This document shows, in pieces, positions 8,885 through 16,439 of a stretch of DNA of 64,000 bases. Positions within the stretch are counted from its first letter, which is position 1, and the number at the start of each line of letters is the position of its first letter. Origin of the DNA: Bacillota bacterium (GTDB taxonomy: Bacteria; Bacillota_E; JAJZYS01; JAJYTV01); the NCBI GenBank assembly GCA_021845645.1, contig JAJZVM010000009.1:48950-112949 (forward strand). The letters are read 5' to 3'. Under the pieces are notes generated by a model. It did no database searches, was not told the origin of the DNA, and saw nothing but the letters and a program-made list of their open reading frames with translations. The translations under genes and the position numbers were made by a program.

Positions 8885-10402
8885 GTGACCTACGACTGGC
8901 TCGCGATGCAGGAACTTGCGCAGGATCTCTCGGCCCTGCGGGGTGCGCGCATCGACCGCGTCGACCTCGAGGAGCGCCGGATCGTGCTGGAGTTGCGCGC
9001 GAGAGAGGCGTTCGGCCTGGCCCTCGACACGCGCCAGGACGTCGCGCCCGTCTACCGGCTGCCGTCGGCGAGACGCCGCGGCGGCGGGGCGCCGCCCGCC
9101 GAACAGCTCCTGCGGCGGCATCTCGACGGCGCACGCATCAAAGGCGTGCGCAGCCCGTTCGGCGAGCGGCTGCTGCAGGTCTGCCTCGAGGGCCGCGACC
9201 GCTTCGGCGACCGGCGCGACCTCTACCTCGTCGCGGAGTTCTTCGGCACGCATCCCGATCTCCTGCTCGTCGCGGACGGGCAGGTGCTCTGGGCGCTCTA
9301 CGGCCGCCGGCGCGATCCCGGCTCGCCCTACGCCTTGCCCGGCCCCCGCCTCCTGCCCCGGAACCTGCGCTTGCCCGCGTACACCTTAGAGCCAGCCGAG
9401 CTCCTGCGGCGCACCGCCGCGGGGAAGTTCAGCCCCGTGATGCTCCTCAGGGACGGCCTGCCGCTGCAGGCCCTGCCGTTCCCCGCGCGCCAGGGCGACG
9501 GCACGCCCCTCGAGGACCTCCTCACGGGCCTCTCGCAGGTCGCCGAGGTCCAGATCCGCCGCCGCCGCGAGCACGACCTGCGGCAGAGCCTGGAGAAGGC
9601 CCTCTCCCAGCGCATCACAGCCCGCAGCACCGCCCTCCTGCGCAAGGAGGAGGAGTATCAGGAGACGGCGGGCGCCGACGACCTGCTGCAGGACGGCGAG
9701 ACCCTCAAGGCGGGACTGCACCTCGTCTCGCCCGGCCAGTCCGAGGCCGTCCTGCCGGACGCCGCAGACCCCCGGCGCACGCGCAGAATTCAGCTGGACC
9801 CGCAGCTCGCCCCGAGCGAGAACATGGCCGCGATCTTCCGCCGCTACCGCAAGCTGAGAAGCCGCCAGAGCTACCTCGGCGGCGATCTCGAGCGGCTCAG
9901 GGAGGAACTCGAGGAGCTCACGCGCCTGGCCGACGAGGTGGCGCGCGCGGACGGCCTCGCAGCGCTCGAAGCCCTGCGTCCCGCCATCGCCGCTGGCCGC
10001 GAAGGCAGTCGGCAGGGCAGGGACCAGGGTCCACTGCGCTTTCGCACCGCAGGCGGCCACGAGGTGCTGGTGGGGCGCAGTGCCAAGGAGAACGACGCCC
10101 TGACGCGCGCCGCGCGCCCGAGCGACCTCTGGTTCCACACCAAGGACAGGCAGGGGGCGCACTGCATCCTGCGTCCCCTGCCCGGCCGCGCCGTCGGAGC
10201 GCCCGACCGCCTCGAGGCGGCGCTCCTCGCCGCCTACTATTCGAAGCAGCGCCGCTCGAGCCAGGTGCCGGTCGACTACACCTTCGTCCGCCACGTCCGG
10301 CGGCCCCGCGGCGCCGTGCCCGGCTTTGTGCTCTACGACCACCACGAGACCCTCTTCGTCACCCCGAGCGACGAGGCGATCACGCGCATCAGGGACCGGT
10401 GA
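8885..10402 (+). CDS. rqcH: NFACT-family ribosome quality control factor (RqcH/fibronectin-binding-like)
   Basis: 505-residue NFACT protein. In Bacillota this family binds obstructed 50S subunits with peptidyl-tRNA and directs C-terminal alanine tailing. The N-terminal NFACT-N domain opens TYDWLAMQELAQDLSALRGA and contains FFGTHPDLLLV. A coiled-coil stretch (about 305-410, rich in RRRREHD and LERLREELEEL) follows. The C-terminal NFACT-R domain has the hallmarks SAKENDALT and DLWFHTKDRQGAHCIL. The GTG at 8885 is chosen because reading further upstream enters the promoter region and because it fits the family start. Length is somewhat below the usual 550-570. The 3' end overlaps the convergent GH18 gene by 14 bases. 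Confidence 0.88.
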   Translation: MTYDWLAMQELAQDLSALRGARIDRVDLEERRIVLELRAREAFGLALDTRQDVAPVYRLPSARRRGGGAPPAEQLLRRHLDGARIKGVRSPFGERLLQVCLEGRDRFGDRRDLYLVAEFFGTHPDLLLVADGQVLWALYGRRRDPGSPYALPGPRLLPRNLRLPAYTLEPAELLRRTAAGKFSPVMLLRDGLPLQALPFPARQGDGTPLEDLLTGLSQVAEVQIRRRREHDLRQSLEKALSQRITARSTALLRKEEEYQETAGADDLLQDGETLKAGLHLVSPGQSEAVLPDAADPRRTRRIQLDPQLAPSENMAAIFRRYRKLRSRQSYLGGDLERLREELEELTRLADEVARADGLAALEALRPAIAAGREGSRQGRDQGPLRFRTAGGHEVLVGRSAKENDALTRAARPSDLWFHTKDRQGAHCILRPLPGRAVGAPDRLEAALLAAYYSKQRRSSQVPVDYTFVRHVRRPRGAVPGFVLYDHHETLFVTPSDEAITRIRDR

Positions 10403-11498
10403 GGTAACTCCAGATGCTCGGATCCTCGAGCCCGAGCCGCCAGAGCACGATGCCGCGCAGGCCGTAGCTCGAGGCGAGCCGCACCTTGCTCTCGAAGTCC
10501 GAGAGCCCCGCGTAGTACGCGATGTGGCGCACGCCGTCCTGCCAGTAGACCAGGTCCTGCACCGAGGGGGACTCGCCATGCTGCAGGGCGAGCTGGCGGA
10601 AGGCGGCGAACGAGAGGCCCTGCGCCGTGCTCGAGCCGCCCCAGTCGTAGCCGTAGAGCGGGATGCCCAGCACGACGCGCGCCGGCGGGATGGTGCGCGC
10701 CGCGTAGTTCGCCACCTGCTGCACCCATGCCGTGCTGTCGATCGGGCCGGCGCTGCCGCCTGCGTAGTGCTGGTCGTAGGCCATGACCATGACGAGGTCG
10801 GCCTCCCTGCCGAGCGCCTTGTAGTCGTACGCGCCCGTCCAGGAGTTGCCGGGCTCGTCCTGCGTCTCGGCGGGCACCGAGAGCGTCAGGAAGTAGCCGT
10901 ATCGGTGCAAGAGATCCGCGAGCTGCCCGACGAAGCTCGTGTAGGCCTGCCGGTCGCGCGGCGGCACGCCCTCGAAGTCCAGGTTGATGCCGTCGAAGCC
11001 CTCCGCCTCGCAGAGGGCGAGCAGGCTCTCCATGGCGCGCCTGGAGGCCAGCGGGCTCTCGAGCAGCGGTCCGAGCACCTGGCCGCCGTACTGGTTCTGC
11101 TGCACGAGGGCGAAGACCCAGAGGCTGTGGCTGCGGGCGTATGCGAGCACCCGTTCGTCCGGCTGGCCGGTGATGGAGCCGTTGGCCCAGATCGTGTACC
11201 AGTCGGGCACGATGCCCGAGAGGAGATGCGCGTCCTCTACCAGGGTGCTATAGCCCGCGCCGTTCGCGCCGCCTTCGTAGTAGCCCAGCACCAGCGGCGT
11301 CGGCAGGCCGTCGCCATGCGGCGCCCCGAGCACGATGGGCGCCTGGCTTGCGCCGCCGCTGCGCAGCGGCGCGAAGAGCGCGTCGACGCCGCGCGCCACG
11401 CGTCCAAGAAAGGCGTGGTCGAAAAGCGCCCCCGCCGCGACGATCGCTCCGATCAGCACGGCGAGGGCGAAGATGTCCTGGATGAGGCCGCGCCGCAC
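10389..11498 (-). CDS. membrane-anchored glycoside hydrolase family 18 protein (YaaH/spore-germination-hydrolase-like)
   Basis: 369-residue GH18 TIM-barrel protein with one N-terminal membrane helix (IFALAVLIGAIVAAGALF), so the catalytic domain is probably outside the cell. The catalytic signature is FDGINLDFEG (DxxDxDxE with the Glu as acid). Other barrel motifs are VLGYYEGG near the start, DLVMVMAYDQHY, VVLGIPLYGYDW and GLRGIVLWRLG at the end. The GTG at 11498 is preferred: GGTGGAGG sits 7 bases upstream; a TTG 30 bases earlier has no good site. Relatives cleave peptidoglycan or chitin-like glycans; cortex-lytic enzymes of spore formers are among the closest by motif. Sporulation itself is not shown here. 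Confidence 0.85.
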   Translation of the reverse strand: MRRGLIQDIFALAVLIGAIVAAGALFDHAFLGRVARGVDALFAPLRSGGASQAPIVLGAPHGDGLPTPLVLGYYEGGANGAGYSTLVEDAHLLSGIVPDWYTIWANGSITGQPDERVLAYARSHSLWVFALVQQNQYGGQVLGPLLESPLASRRAMESLLALCEAEGFDGINLDFEGVPPRDRQAYTSFVGQLADLLHRYGYFLTLSVPAETQDEPGNSWTGAYDYKALGREADLVMVMAYDQHYAGGSAGPIDSTAWVQQVANYAARTIPPARVVLGIPLYGYDWGGSSTAQGLSFAAFRQLALQHGESPSVQDLVYWQDGVRHIAYYAGLSDFESKVRLASSYGLRGIVLWRLGLEDPSIWSYLTGP

Positions 11499-11569
11499 AG
11501 GCTTTCCTCCACCTTCAGGGTTCGGCAATGCCTATGCGGCGGTGCGGCAGGCCATGCGGCCCTGCCGCG

Positions 11570-11971
11570 TCAGGCGTCGGGACGCTGGGCGACGGCCTCG
11601 ATCTCCACGAGCTGGTCCTGGTAGCCGAGCAGCGAGACGCCGAGCAGGGTGCTCGGGGCGGGATGGTCCTGGAAGAAGGTCTCGACGACCCGCCAGGCCT
11701 CGATGAGCCCCTGGCGGTCCTGGGCCGCGACGTAGACGGTGGTCTTGAGGATGTCGTCGATGCCGCAGCCCGTCGCCGCGAGTGCCCGTCTGAGGTTCTC
11801 GCAGGCCTGCCGGGTCTGCGCCGGAATGTCGCCTGGCGCGACCACCGCCCCTTCCTCGTCGAGCGGGCAGGCTCCGGCCGTGAAGACGAGCCCCTGCCCC
11901 TCCGCCACCGCGGCGTAGGCGTAGGGCGCACCCGCGTACAGGTCTCCCGCGCCCACCAGCGAAACAGCCAT
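11570..11971 (-). CDS. ridA: RidA/YjgF/UK114 family enamine/imine deaminase
   Basis: Small cytoplasmic trimer-forming protein of about 133 residues. The family hydrolyses reactive 2-aminoacrylate-type enamines. Features are YAYAAVAEGQGLVFTAGACP near the N-terminus, the central IPAQTRQACENLRRALAATG and the late DILKTTVYVA. The usual catalytic Arg of the (C/I)RA segment is not obvious: the C-terminal part reads PSTLLGVSLLGYQDQLVEIE, where active RidA has x-R-x. This points to a RidA subfamily that may lack deaminase activity. The ATG at 11971 gives the family N-terminus; an in-frame ATG at 12022 would add 17 residues. It is read in the same direction as the nfo operon but separated by about 325 bases. 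Confidence 0.75.
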   Translation of the reverse strand: MAVSLVGAGDLYAGAPYAYAAVAEGQGLVFTAGACPLDEEGAVVAPGDIPAQTRQACENLRRALAATGCGIDDILKTTVYVAAQDRQGLIEAWRVVETFFQDHPAPSTLLGVSLLGYQDQLVEIEAVAQRPDA

Positions 11972-12056
11972 CTGCGTCACATCCTTCTCGGCATCCGCCG
12001 GGCAACTCCCAAACCACGGCATGGCACGACCGCCCTGCCCTCTGGAGGAGGGGATC

Positions 12057-12503
12057 GTGGCCGGCCGCGACGCCCTGCGCCCCTTTCTCGCGCACCTGCT
12101 CGCCCACCTCGACGGGAGCGTCGACCGTACGCTCGCCCGGCGCTGCCACCTGAGCCTCTGCCACCTGGACCGCCTGCTGCATGCCCTGACGCTCGCGCCG
12201 ACGGCCGCGAGGGCCGCGGCAGCAGCTGCCGCGACCCTCGGACCTGTCCCGCGCCGACCGGGAACGCTCGGCAGCTTGCCTGCGCGGCAAGACGCTGCTA
12301 GCCCGCTCCCGCGAGTTCTTTCGCCACCGCGATCTCCGGGCCGTACTCCTTCCAGTCGTCGACGGGTGTCTCGAGGACGATCGGCAGGCTGCGCAGGAAC
12401 TCGCTTCGCAGGATGGCCCGGATGCCGTCCCGCCCGATCTGGCCCTGGCCCAGCTTCTCGTGGCGGTCGCGGTGCGAGCCGAGCGGCTGCTTCGAGTCGT
12501 TGA
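12057..12503 (+). CDS. possible small hypothetical ORF, antisense to the end of nfo
   Basis: A GTG at 12057 stands 6 bases after an excellent ribosome binding site (GGAGGAGG). The frame stays open for 148 codons. The first 60 codons (for example RPFLAHLLAHLDGSVDRTLA) look protein-like; the rest runs antisense through the 3' end of nfo and is Arg/Ser/Pro-rich, as GC-rich shadow frames are. No family is recognised. It may be a short gene whose true end was lost, or chance. Confidence 0.2.
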   Translation: MAGRDALRPFLAHLLAHLDGSVDRTLARRCHLSLCHLDRLLHALTLAPTAARAAAAAAATLGPVPRRPGTLGSLPARQDAASPLPRVLSPPRSPGRTPSSRRRVSRGRSAGCAGTRFAGWPGCRPARSGPGPASRGGRGASRAAASSR

Positions 12504-13149
12504 GGTGCATCGCGCGCACGTGGTGCAGGCCGACGATGTCCTCGAGCTCCCCGACCATCCGCGCGACCCCCTCCGGTGTGCGCAGGTCGTGGCCGGCCGC
12601 GAACAGGTGGCAGCTGTCGAGGCAGACGCCGAGCCTCGGGTCCGAGACCCGGTCCAGCACCTCCCGGATCTGCTGGAAGGTGCAGCCCACTTCGCTCCCC
12701 TGCCCGGACATCGTCTCAAGGAGCAGCATCGTGTCGCCCGTCGGCACCGCGAGCACGTCCTTGAGCGTCGCGACGAGCCGGTCGAGGCCGGCCTCGGGCC
12801 CGTCGCCCTGGTGGCTGCCGGGATGGAAGTTGAGGTACTCCCCGCCGAACGCGCCTGCGCGCAGGAGGTCCTCCCGCAGCACCATGCGGGCGAACTCCGC
12901 CACCTTGGGGTCGCGGCCCGCCGGGTTCACGGTGTACGGCAGGTGCCCGACCGTCTCGCGCACGTCCGTCTCCCGGCTCAGGGCGCGGAAGCGCCCGGCC
13001 TCGTCCTCGGTGATCTGGCGTGCGGCGCCGCCGCGCGGGTTGCGCGTGAAGTAGGCGAAGGTGTTGGCCCCCACCGCCTGCGCGTCCGCGATCGCCTTCG
13101 GCAGGCCCTGGCTGATCGAGAGATGTGCGCCGATCCTGAGCTCCGTCAT
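12298..13149 (-). CDS. nfo: endonuclease IV (AP endonuclease)
   Basis: Zinc-dependent AP endonuclease of 283 residues that incises abasic sites in base-excision repair. Metal-binding motifs of the AP2Ec family are all visible: GAHLSISQGL at the N-terminus, GHLPYTVN (His about 69), EYLNFHPGSH (His about 108), LLLETMSGQG, CLDSCHLFAAGHD (Asp/His), MHLNDSK, and HRDRHEKLGQGQIG. Length matches the family. Its ATG at 13149 overlaps the stop of the upstream 3-hydroxyacyl-CoA dehydrogenase gene as ATGA, so it is the last cistron of an acyl-CoA operon. That is an unusual setting for a repair gene and suggests translational coupling rather than damage-specific control. Confidence 0.95.
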   Translation of the reverse strand: MTELRIGAHLSISQGLPKAIADAQAVGANTFAYFTRNPRGGAARQITEDEAGRFRALSRETDVRETVGHLPYTVNPAGRDPKVAEFARMVLREDLLRAGAFGGEYLNFHPGSHQGDGPEAGLDRLVATLKDVLAVPTGDTMLLLETMSGQGSEVGCTFQQIREVLDRVSDPRLGVCLDSCHLFAAGHDLRTPEGVARMVGELEDIVGLHHVRAMHLNDSKQPLGSHRDRHEKLGQGQIGRDGIRAILRSEFLRSLPIVLETPVDDWKEYGPEIAVAKELAGAG

Positions 13150-14006
13150 GAGGCGTAGTCGTAGAAGCCGGCGCCGGACTTGCGGCCCATGCGGCCGGCA
13201 CGCACCAGCTGGTGCAGCAGCAGCGGCGGCTTGTAGGCCGGGTCGCCGAACTCGCGGTAGAAGTAGTCCATCACGGCGTAGCAGACATCGACGCCGGTGA
13301 AGTCGAGGAGCGTGAAGGGGCCCATCGGGTGGTTGAGGCCGAGCTTCACGGCGGTGTCGACGTCCTCGACGGTTGCGACGCCCTCCTCCACCACCTTGCA
13401 GGCCTCGGCGAGGAACGGCATCAGCACGCGGTTGACGACGAAGCCTGGCTGGTCCTTCTGCACCGCGATCGGCGTCTTGCCGAGTTGGCTTGCGAACGCC
13501 TGCGCCTCGGCCATCGTCGCGTCGCTCGTGTTGTAGCCGCGCACCACCTCGACGAGCTTCATCACCTGCGCCGGGTTGAAGAAGTGCAGGCCGCAGGTCC
13601 GCTCGGGCCGCTTCGTCACGCGGCCGATCTCGGTGATCGACATCGAGGAGGTGTTCGTCGCCAGGATGACGCCCTCGGGCGCCACCTCGTCCAGGTGGCG
13701 GAAGATCGCCTTCTTCGCCTCGAGGTCCTCGTAGATCGCCTCGACACAGAGGTCGGCATCATGGAGCGCGTCCATGTCCTGGTGGAACGAGAGGCGCGCG
13801 AAGGTCTCCGCCGCCGCCGCCTCGGTCAGACGCCCCTTGGCGACCGAGCGCCGGTCGATCTCCCGGATGTAGTCCTTGGCGCGCTCCAGCTGCCGCTGGT
13901 CCGTCTCGACGACGCGCACGCGCAGCCCAGACTGCGCCGCCACGTGCGCGATCCCCGATCCCATGGTGCCGGCGCCGACGACGCCGAGGGTGCGGATCTC
14001 CGTCAT
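13146..14006 (-). CDS. hbd: 3-hydroxybutyryl-CoA dehydrogenase
   Basis: NAD(P)-dependent 3-hydroxyacyl-CoA dehydrogenase of 286 residues. It interconverts acetoacetyl-CoA and 3-hydroxybutyryl-CoA, or acts in beta-oxidation. Rossmann motif VVGAGTMGSGIAHVAA at the N-terminus, catalytic His in GLHFFNPAQVMKLVEVV, then the C-terminal domain with GFVVNRVLMPFLAEA, LGLNHPMGPFTLLDFTG and the end RKSGAGFYDYAS. The ATG at 14006 (GAGGAGG upstream) is preferred over one 21 bases earlier because it gives the family start MTEIRTLGVVGAG. It lies between the thiolase gene and nfo on the same strand. The partner genes fit short-chain acyl-CoA metabolism in either direction; no enoyl-CoA hydratase or acyl-CoA dehydrogenase is adjacent. 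Confidence 0.93.
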   Translation of the reverse strand: MTEIRTLGVVGAGTMGSGIAHVAAQSGLRVRVVETDQRQLERAKDYIREIDRRSVAKGRLTEAAAAETFARLSFHQDMDALHDADLCVEAIYEDLEAKKAIFRHLDEVAPEGVILATNTSSMSITEIGRVTKRPERTCGLHFFNPAQVMKLVEVVRGYNTSDATMAEAQAFASQLGKTPIAVQKDQPGFVVNRVLMPFLAEACKVVEEGVATVEDVDTAVKLGLNHPMGPFTLLDFTGVDVCYAVMDYFYREFGDPAYKPPLLLHQLVRAGRMGRKSGAGFYDYAS

Positions 14007-14023
14007 GCCCCGTGCCTCCTCGC

Positions 14024-15193
14024 TCAACTCCGCTCGATTGCCATGGCGATGCCCTGTCCGCCGCCGATGCAGAGCGACGCGACACCGCGCCTGAGTCCAT
14101 GGCGCCGCAGCTGGTAGGCGAGCGTGAGGAGAAGCCTCGCGCCGCTCGCGCCGACCGGATGTCCGAGCGCGAGCGCCCCGCCCTGCACGTTCGTCCGCTC
14201 GCGCGGCAGCGAGAGCGCTTGCTCCACCGCCAGGTACTGGGCCGCGAAGGCCTCGTTGACCTCGAAGAGGTCGACATCCGCGAGCGTCCAGCCGGCCATC
14301 TTCAGGGCTCCCTGGATCGCCGTCACCGGGCCGATGCCCATGACGCGCGGGTCGACGCCGACCGTCGCGTAGCCCGCGATGCGCGCCAGCGGCTCGACGC
14401 CGGCCTGGCGCACCATCTCACGGCCCGCCACGACGACGGCGGCGGCGCCGTCGTTGATGCCGGAGGCGTTGCCCGCCGTGACCGTGCCGTTCTGGCGGAA
14501 GCGCGCCGGCAGCTTCCCGAGCTTCTCCATGCTCGTCTCGCGCGGGTGCTCGTCCTTGGCGACCTCGCCCTTCTTGGTCGGGACCGGCACGATCTCCTCC
14601 GCCATCAGCCCGTCGGCGATGGCCTTCAGGGCCCGCGTGTGGCTCTCGAGACTGAAGGCGTCCTGCTGCTCGCGCGAGACCTCGTAGCGCTCGGCGAGGT
14701 TCTCCGCCGTGTCGGCCATCGCGCAGCCGCAGTAATCGTCCGTGAGCGTGTCCCACAGCGCGTCCAGCACCTGCGCACCGCCGAGGCCCCAGCCGGAGCG
14801 CGCCCCCTGCAGGTGGTACGGGGCGTTCGACATCGACTCCGTGCCGCCGGCCAGGGCCGTCTGGGCCTCCCCCAGGGCGATCGCCTTGTAGGCCTGCACG
14901 ACCGCCTCGAGGCCGCTGCCGCAGAGCCGGTTGACGGTGAGCGCCGGAGTCCGCTCGTCGAGGCCGCTCCTGAGGGCCACGTGCCGCGAGAGGTACGCGG
15001 CACCGCGTCCGGCCTGGATCACGTTGCCGAAGAAGCAGGCGTCGAGTGCCTCGGCGCCGATGCCGCTGCGGGCGATCGCCCCCTTGGCCGCATGCACCCC
15101 GAGCTCGAGGGCAGAGACGTCCTTGAGTCCGCCGCCGAAGCTGCCGAACGCCGTGCGTGCACCCTCGACCACGTAGACCTGAGGTTCCGCCAT
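14024..15193 (-). CDS. acetyl-CoA acetyltransferase (thiolase)
   Basis: Thiolase of 389 residues that condenses two acetyl-CoA or cleaves 3-ketoacyl-CoA. Catalytic residues are visible: Cys91 in VNRLCGSGLEAV, His in ALGHPVGASGAR and the second Cys in SLCIGGGQGIAM. NEAFA and GNASGINDGAAAVV are also present. Length is that of the tetrameric biosynthetic/degradative thiolase class. The ATG at 15193 overlaps the stop of the thioesterase gene (TGATG), with GGAGG upstream; the hbd gene begins 18 bases downstream of its stop. Together with hbd it forms a C2-to-C4 acyl-CoA module. The FadR-like regulator read divergently is the obvious candidate controller. Confidence 0.94.
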   Translation of the reverse strand: MAEPQVYVVEGARTAFGSFGGGLKDVSALELGVHAAKGAIARSGIGAEALDACFFGNVIQAGRGAAYLSRHVALRSGLDERTPALTVNRLCGSGLEAVVQAYKAIALGEAQTALAGGTESMSNAPYHLQGARSGWGLGGAQVLDALWDTLTDDYCGCAMADTAENLAERYEVSREQQDAFSLESHTRALKAIADGLMAEEIVPVPTKKGEVAKDEHPRETSMEKLGKLPARFRQNGTVTAGNASGINDGAAAVVVAGREMVRQAGVEPLARIAGYATVGVDPRVMGIGPVTAIQGALKMAGWTLADVDLFEVNEAFAAQYLAVEQALSLPRERTNVQGGALALGHPVGASGARLLLTLAYQLRRHGLRRGVASLCIGGGQGIAMAIERS

Positions 15194-15678
15194 CACTCCG
15201 CCTCCTCCATCCGGTGCTTCTCGCGCAGCTTGAGGCGCTCCGCGCGGCGCTCAGCCGCCTGGCGGAACCTCAGGCGCTCCTCATCGGTCTCGAGCTCCAG
15301 GCGCGGCGCCTCGGTCGGATGCCCGTCCCCGTCGACGGCCACCATCGTCAGGTAGGCGGTCGACGTCCGGCGCCGCTCGCCCGTCAGGAGGTTCTCCGAG
15401 AAGACCTCCACCTGCGCCTCCATCGAGCTGTGCCCGACCCAGTTGAGCCACGCCCGCACGACGACCGCCTCGCCCACGTGCACCGGTCCCTTGAACTCCA
15501 GGCTGTCCGCCGACGCCGTCACGACGTTGCAGCGGGCGTGCCGGAAACAGGTGATCGAGGCGGCGATGTCCATGAGCTGCATGACGCGCCCGCCGAAGAT
15601 GGTGCCGAGCGGGTTGGCGTCGTTCGGCATCACGATCTCGGTCATTTCCACGCGGGAGTCCGACACGTGTCTCGCCAA
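15193..15678 (-). CDS. acyl-CoA thioesterase (YkhA/YciA-type hotdog)
   Basis: Hotdog-fold acyl-CoA hydrolase of about 161 residues. Family motifs are MTEIVMPNDANPLGTIFGGR (Asn-Ala-x-Gly-x-x-Phe-Gly-Gly), ASADSLEFKGPVHVGEAV and TSTAYLTMVAVDGDG. The Asp of NDANPLG is the usual catalytic residue. The C-terminal 30 residues are charged and helical (RFRQAAERRAERLKLREKH). The start is either a TTG at 15678 (GGTGGTGG upstream) or a GTG at 15666; both lie just before the conserved core. It is the first gene of the operon thioesterase, thiolase, hbd, nfo and could release free acids or recycle CoA. Confidence 0.88.
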   Translation of the reverse strand: MARHVSDSRVEMTEIVMPNDANPLGTIFGGRVMQLMDIAASITCFRHARCNVVTASADSLEFKGPVHVGEAVVVRAWLNWVGHSSMEAQVEVFSENLLTGERRRTSTAYLTMVAVDGDGHPTEAPRLELETDEERLRFRQAAERRAERLKLREKHRMEEAE

Positions 15679-15809
15679 TATACCACCACCAAACTGAAGC
15701 TACCGCGTCCCAGGAGCGATGACAAGCGCGCAGGGGCCTGCGGCCGTACGCCGAAAATCGACGTGAAACGCCTGCCGCGCGTGGTAGGATCGGCGTGGAG
15801 GGATGCGTC

Positions 15810-16439
15810 ATGTCGGATGGGCGCCTTCCGGAGCGACTCGCAGAGGTGATCGCGCAGCGCCATTGCACGGCGCCGGACCTGCCCCTGCCCTCCGAGCGGC
15901 GGCTGGCTGCGGAACTCGGCGCGAGCCGCGCCATGGTGCGCGAAGCGCTCGCGATCCTGCGCGCACGGGGCCAGATCCACGGCGGTGGCGGCCATCCGGC
16001 CGTGACGGTGTCGGCACAGGTCCAAAGCGAGGCGCCCGGGGTAGATCGCGCAGCAGCCGTCGAGGCGCGCAGCGTGCTCGAAGGCGAGATCGCGGCGCTT
16101 GCGGCCCTGCGGGCCGGTCCGGATGGGCACGCGCGCCTGCGCGAGCTTCTGCGTGCACTCTTTGGCGCCGAGTCTCCCGATGCCGCGTGGCAGGCGGAAG
16201 CCGACCTGCACCGCGCGCTCCTGTCCGCAGGCGGCAATCCTCTGCTCGAACGCCTTTGCCTGCCGCTCCTTGAAGCCGCTTACCGCGAGCCGCCCGAAGC
16301 GCAGGCCCCCGAGCGGCTGAGGGCGCACCAGCGCCTCGTCGCGGCGATCGGCCGCCAGCAGCCGCAGCTCGCCCGCGACATGCTGCTCGAGCTCTTCGTC
16401 TCGAGGGAGCTCTCGCCCGGCGCTACAAGTAGCGATTGA
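15810..16439 (+). CDS. GntR/FadR-family transcriptional regulator
   Basis: 209-residue regulator with a GntR winged helix (about residues 10-65; LPLPSERRLAAELGASRAMV and REALAILRARGQI) and a helical FCD-type effector domain (EARSVLEGEIAALAALRAG through AHQRLVAAIG). The ATG at 15810 follows GGAGGGAT by about 6 bases. It is divergent from the thioesterase-thiolase-hbd operon across a 130-base spacer and by position probably controls that operon in response to an acyl-CoA or related acid. That link is an inference from layout. Its 3' end overlaps the convergent S9 peptidase gene by 17 bases. Confidence 0.85.
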   Translation: MSDGRLPERLAEVIAQRHCTAPDLPLPSERRLAAELGASRAMVREALAILRARGQIHGGGGHPAVTVSAQVQSEAPGVDRAAAVEARSVLEGEIAALAALRAGPDGHARLRELLRALFGAESPDAAWQAEADLHRALLSAGGNPLLERLCLPLLEAAYREPPEAQAPERLRAHQRLVAAIGRQQPQLARDMLLELFVSRELSPGATSSD

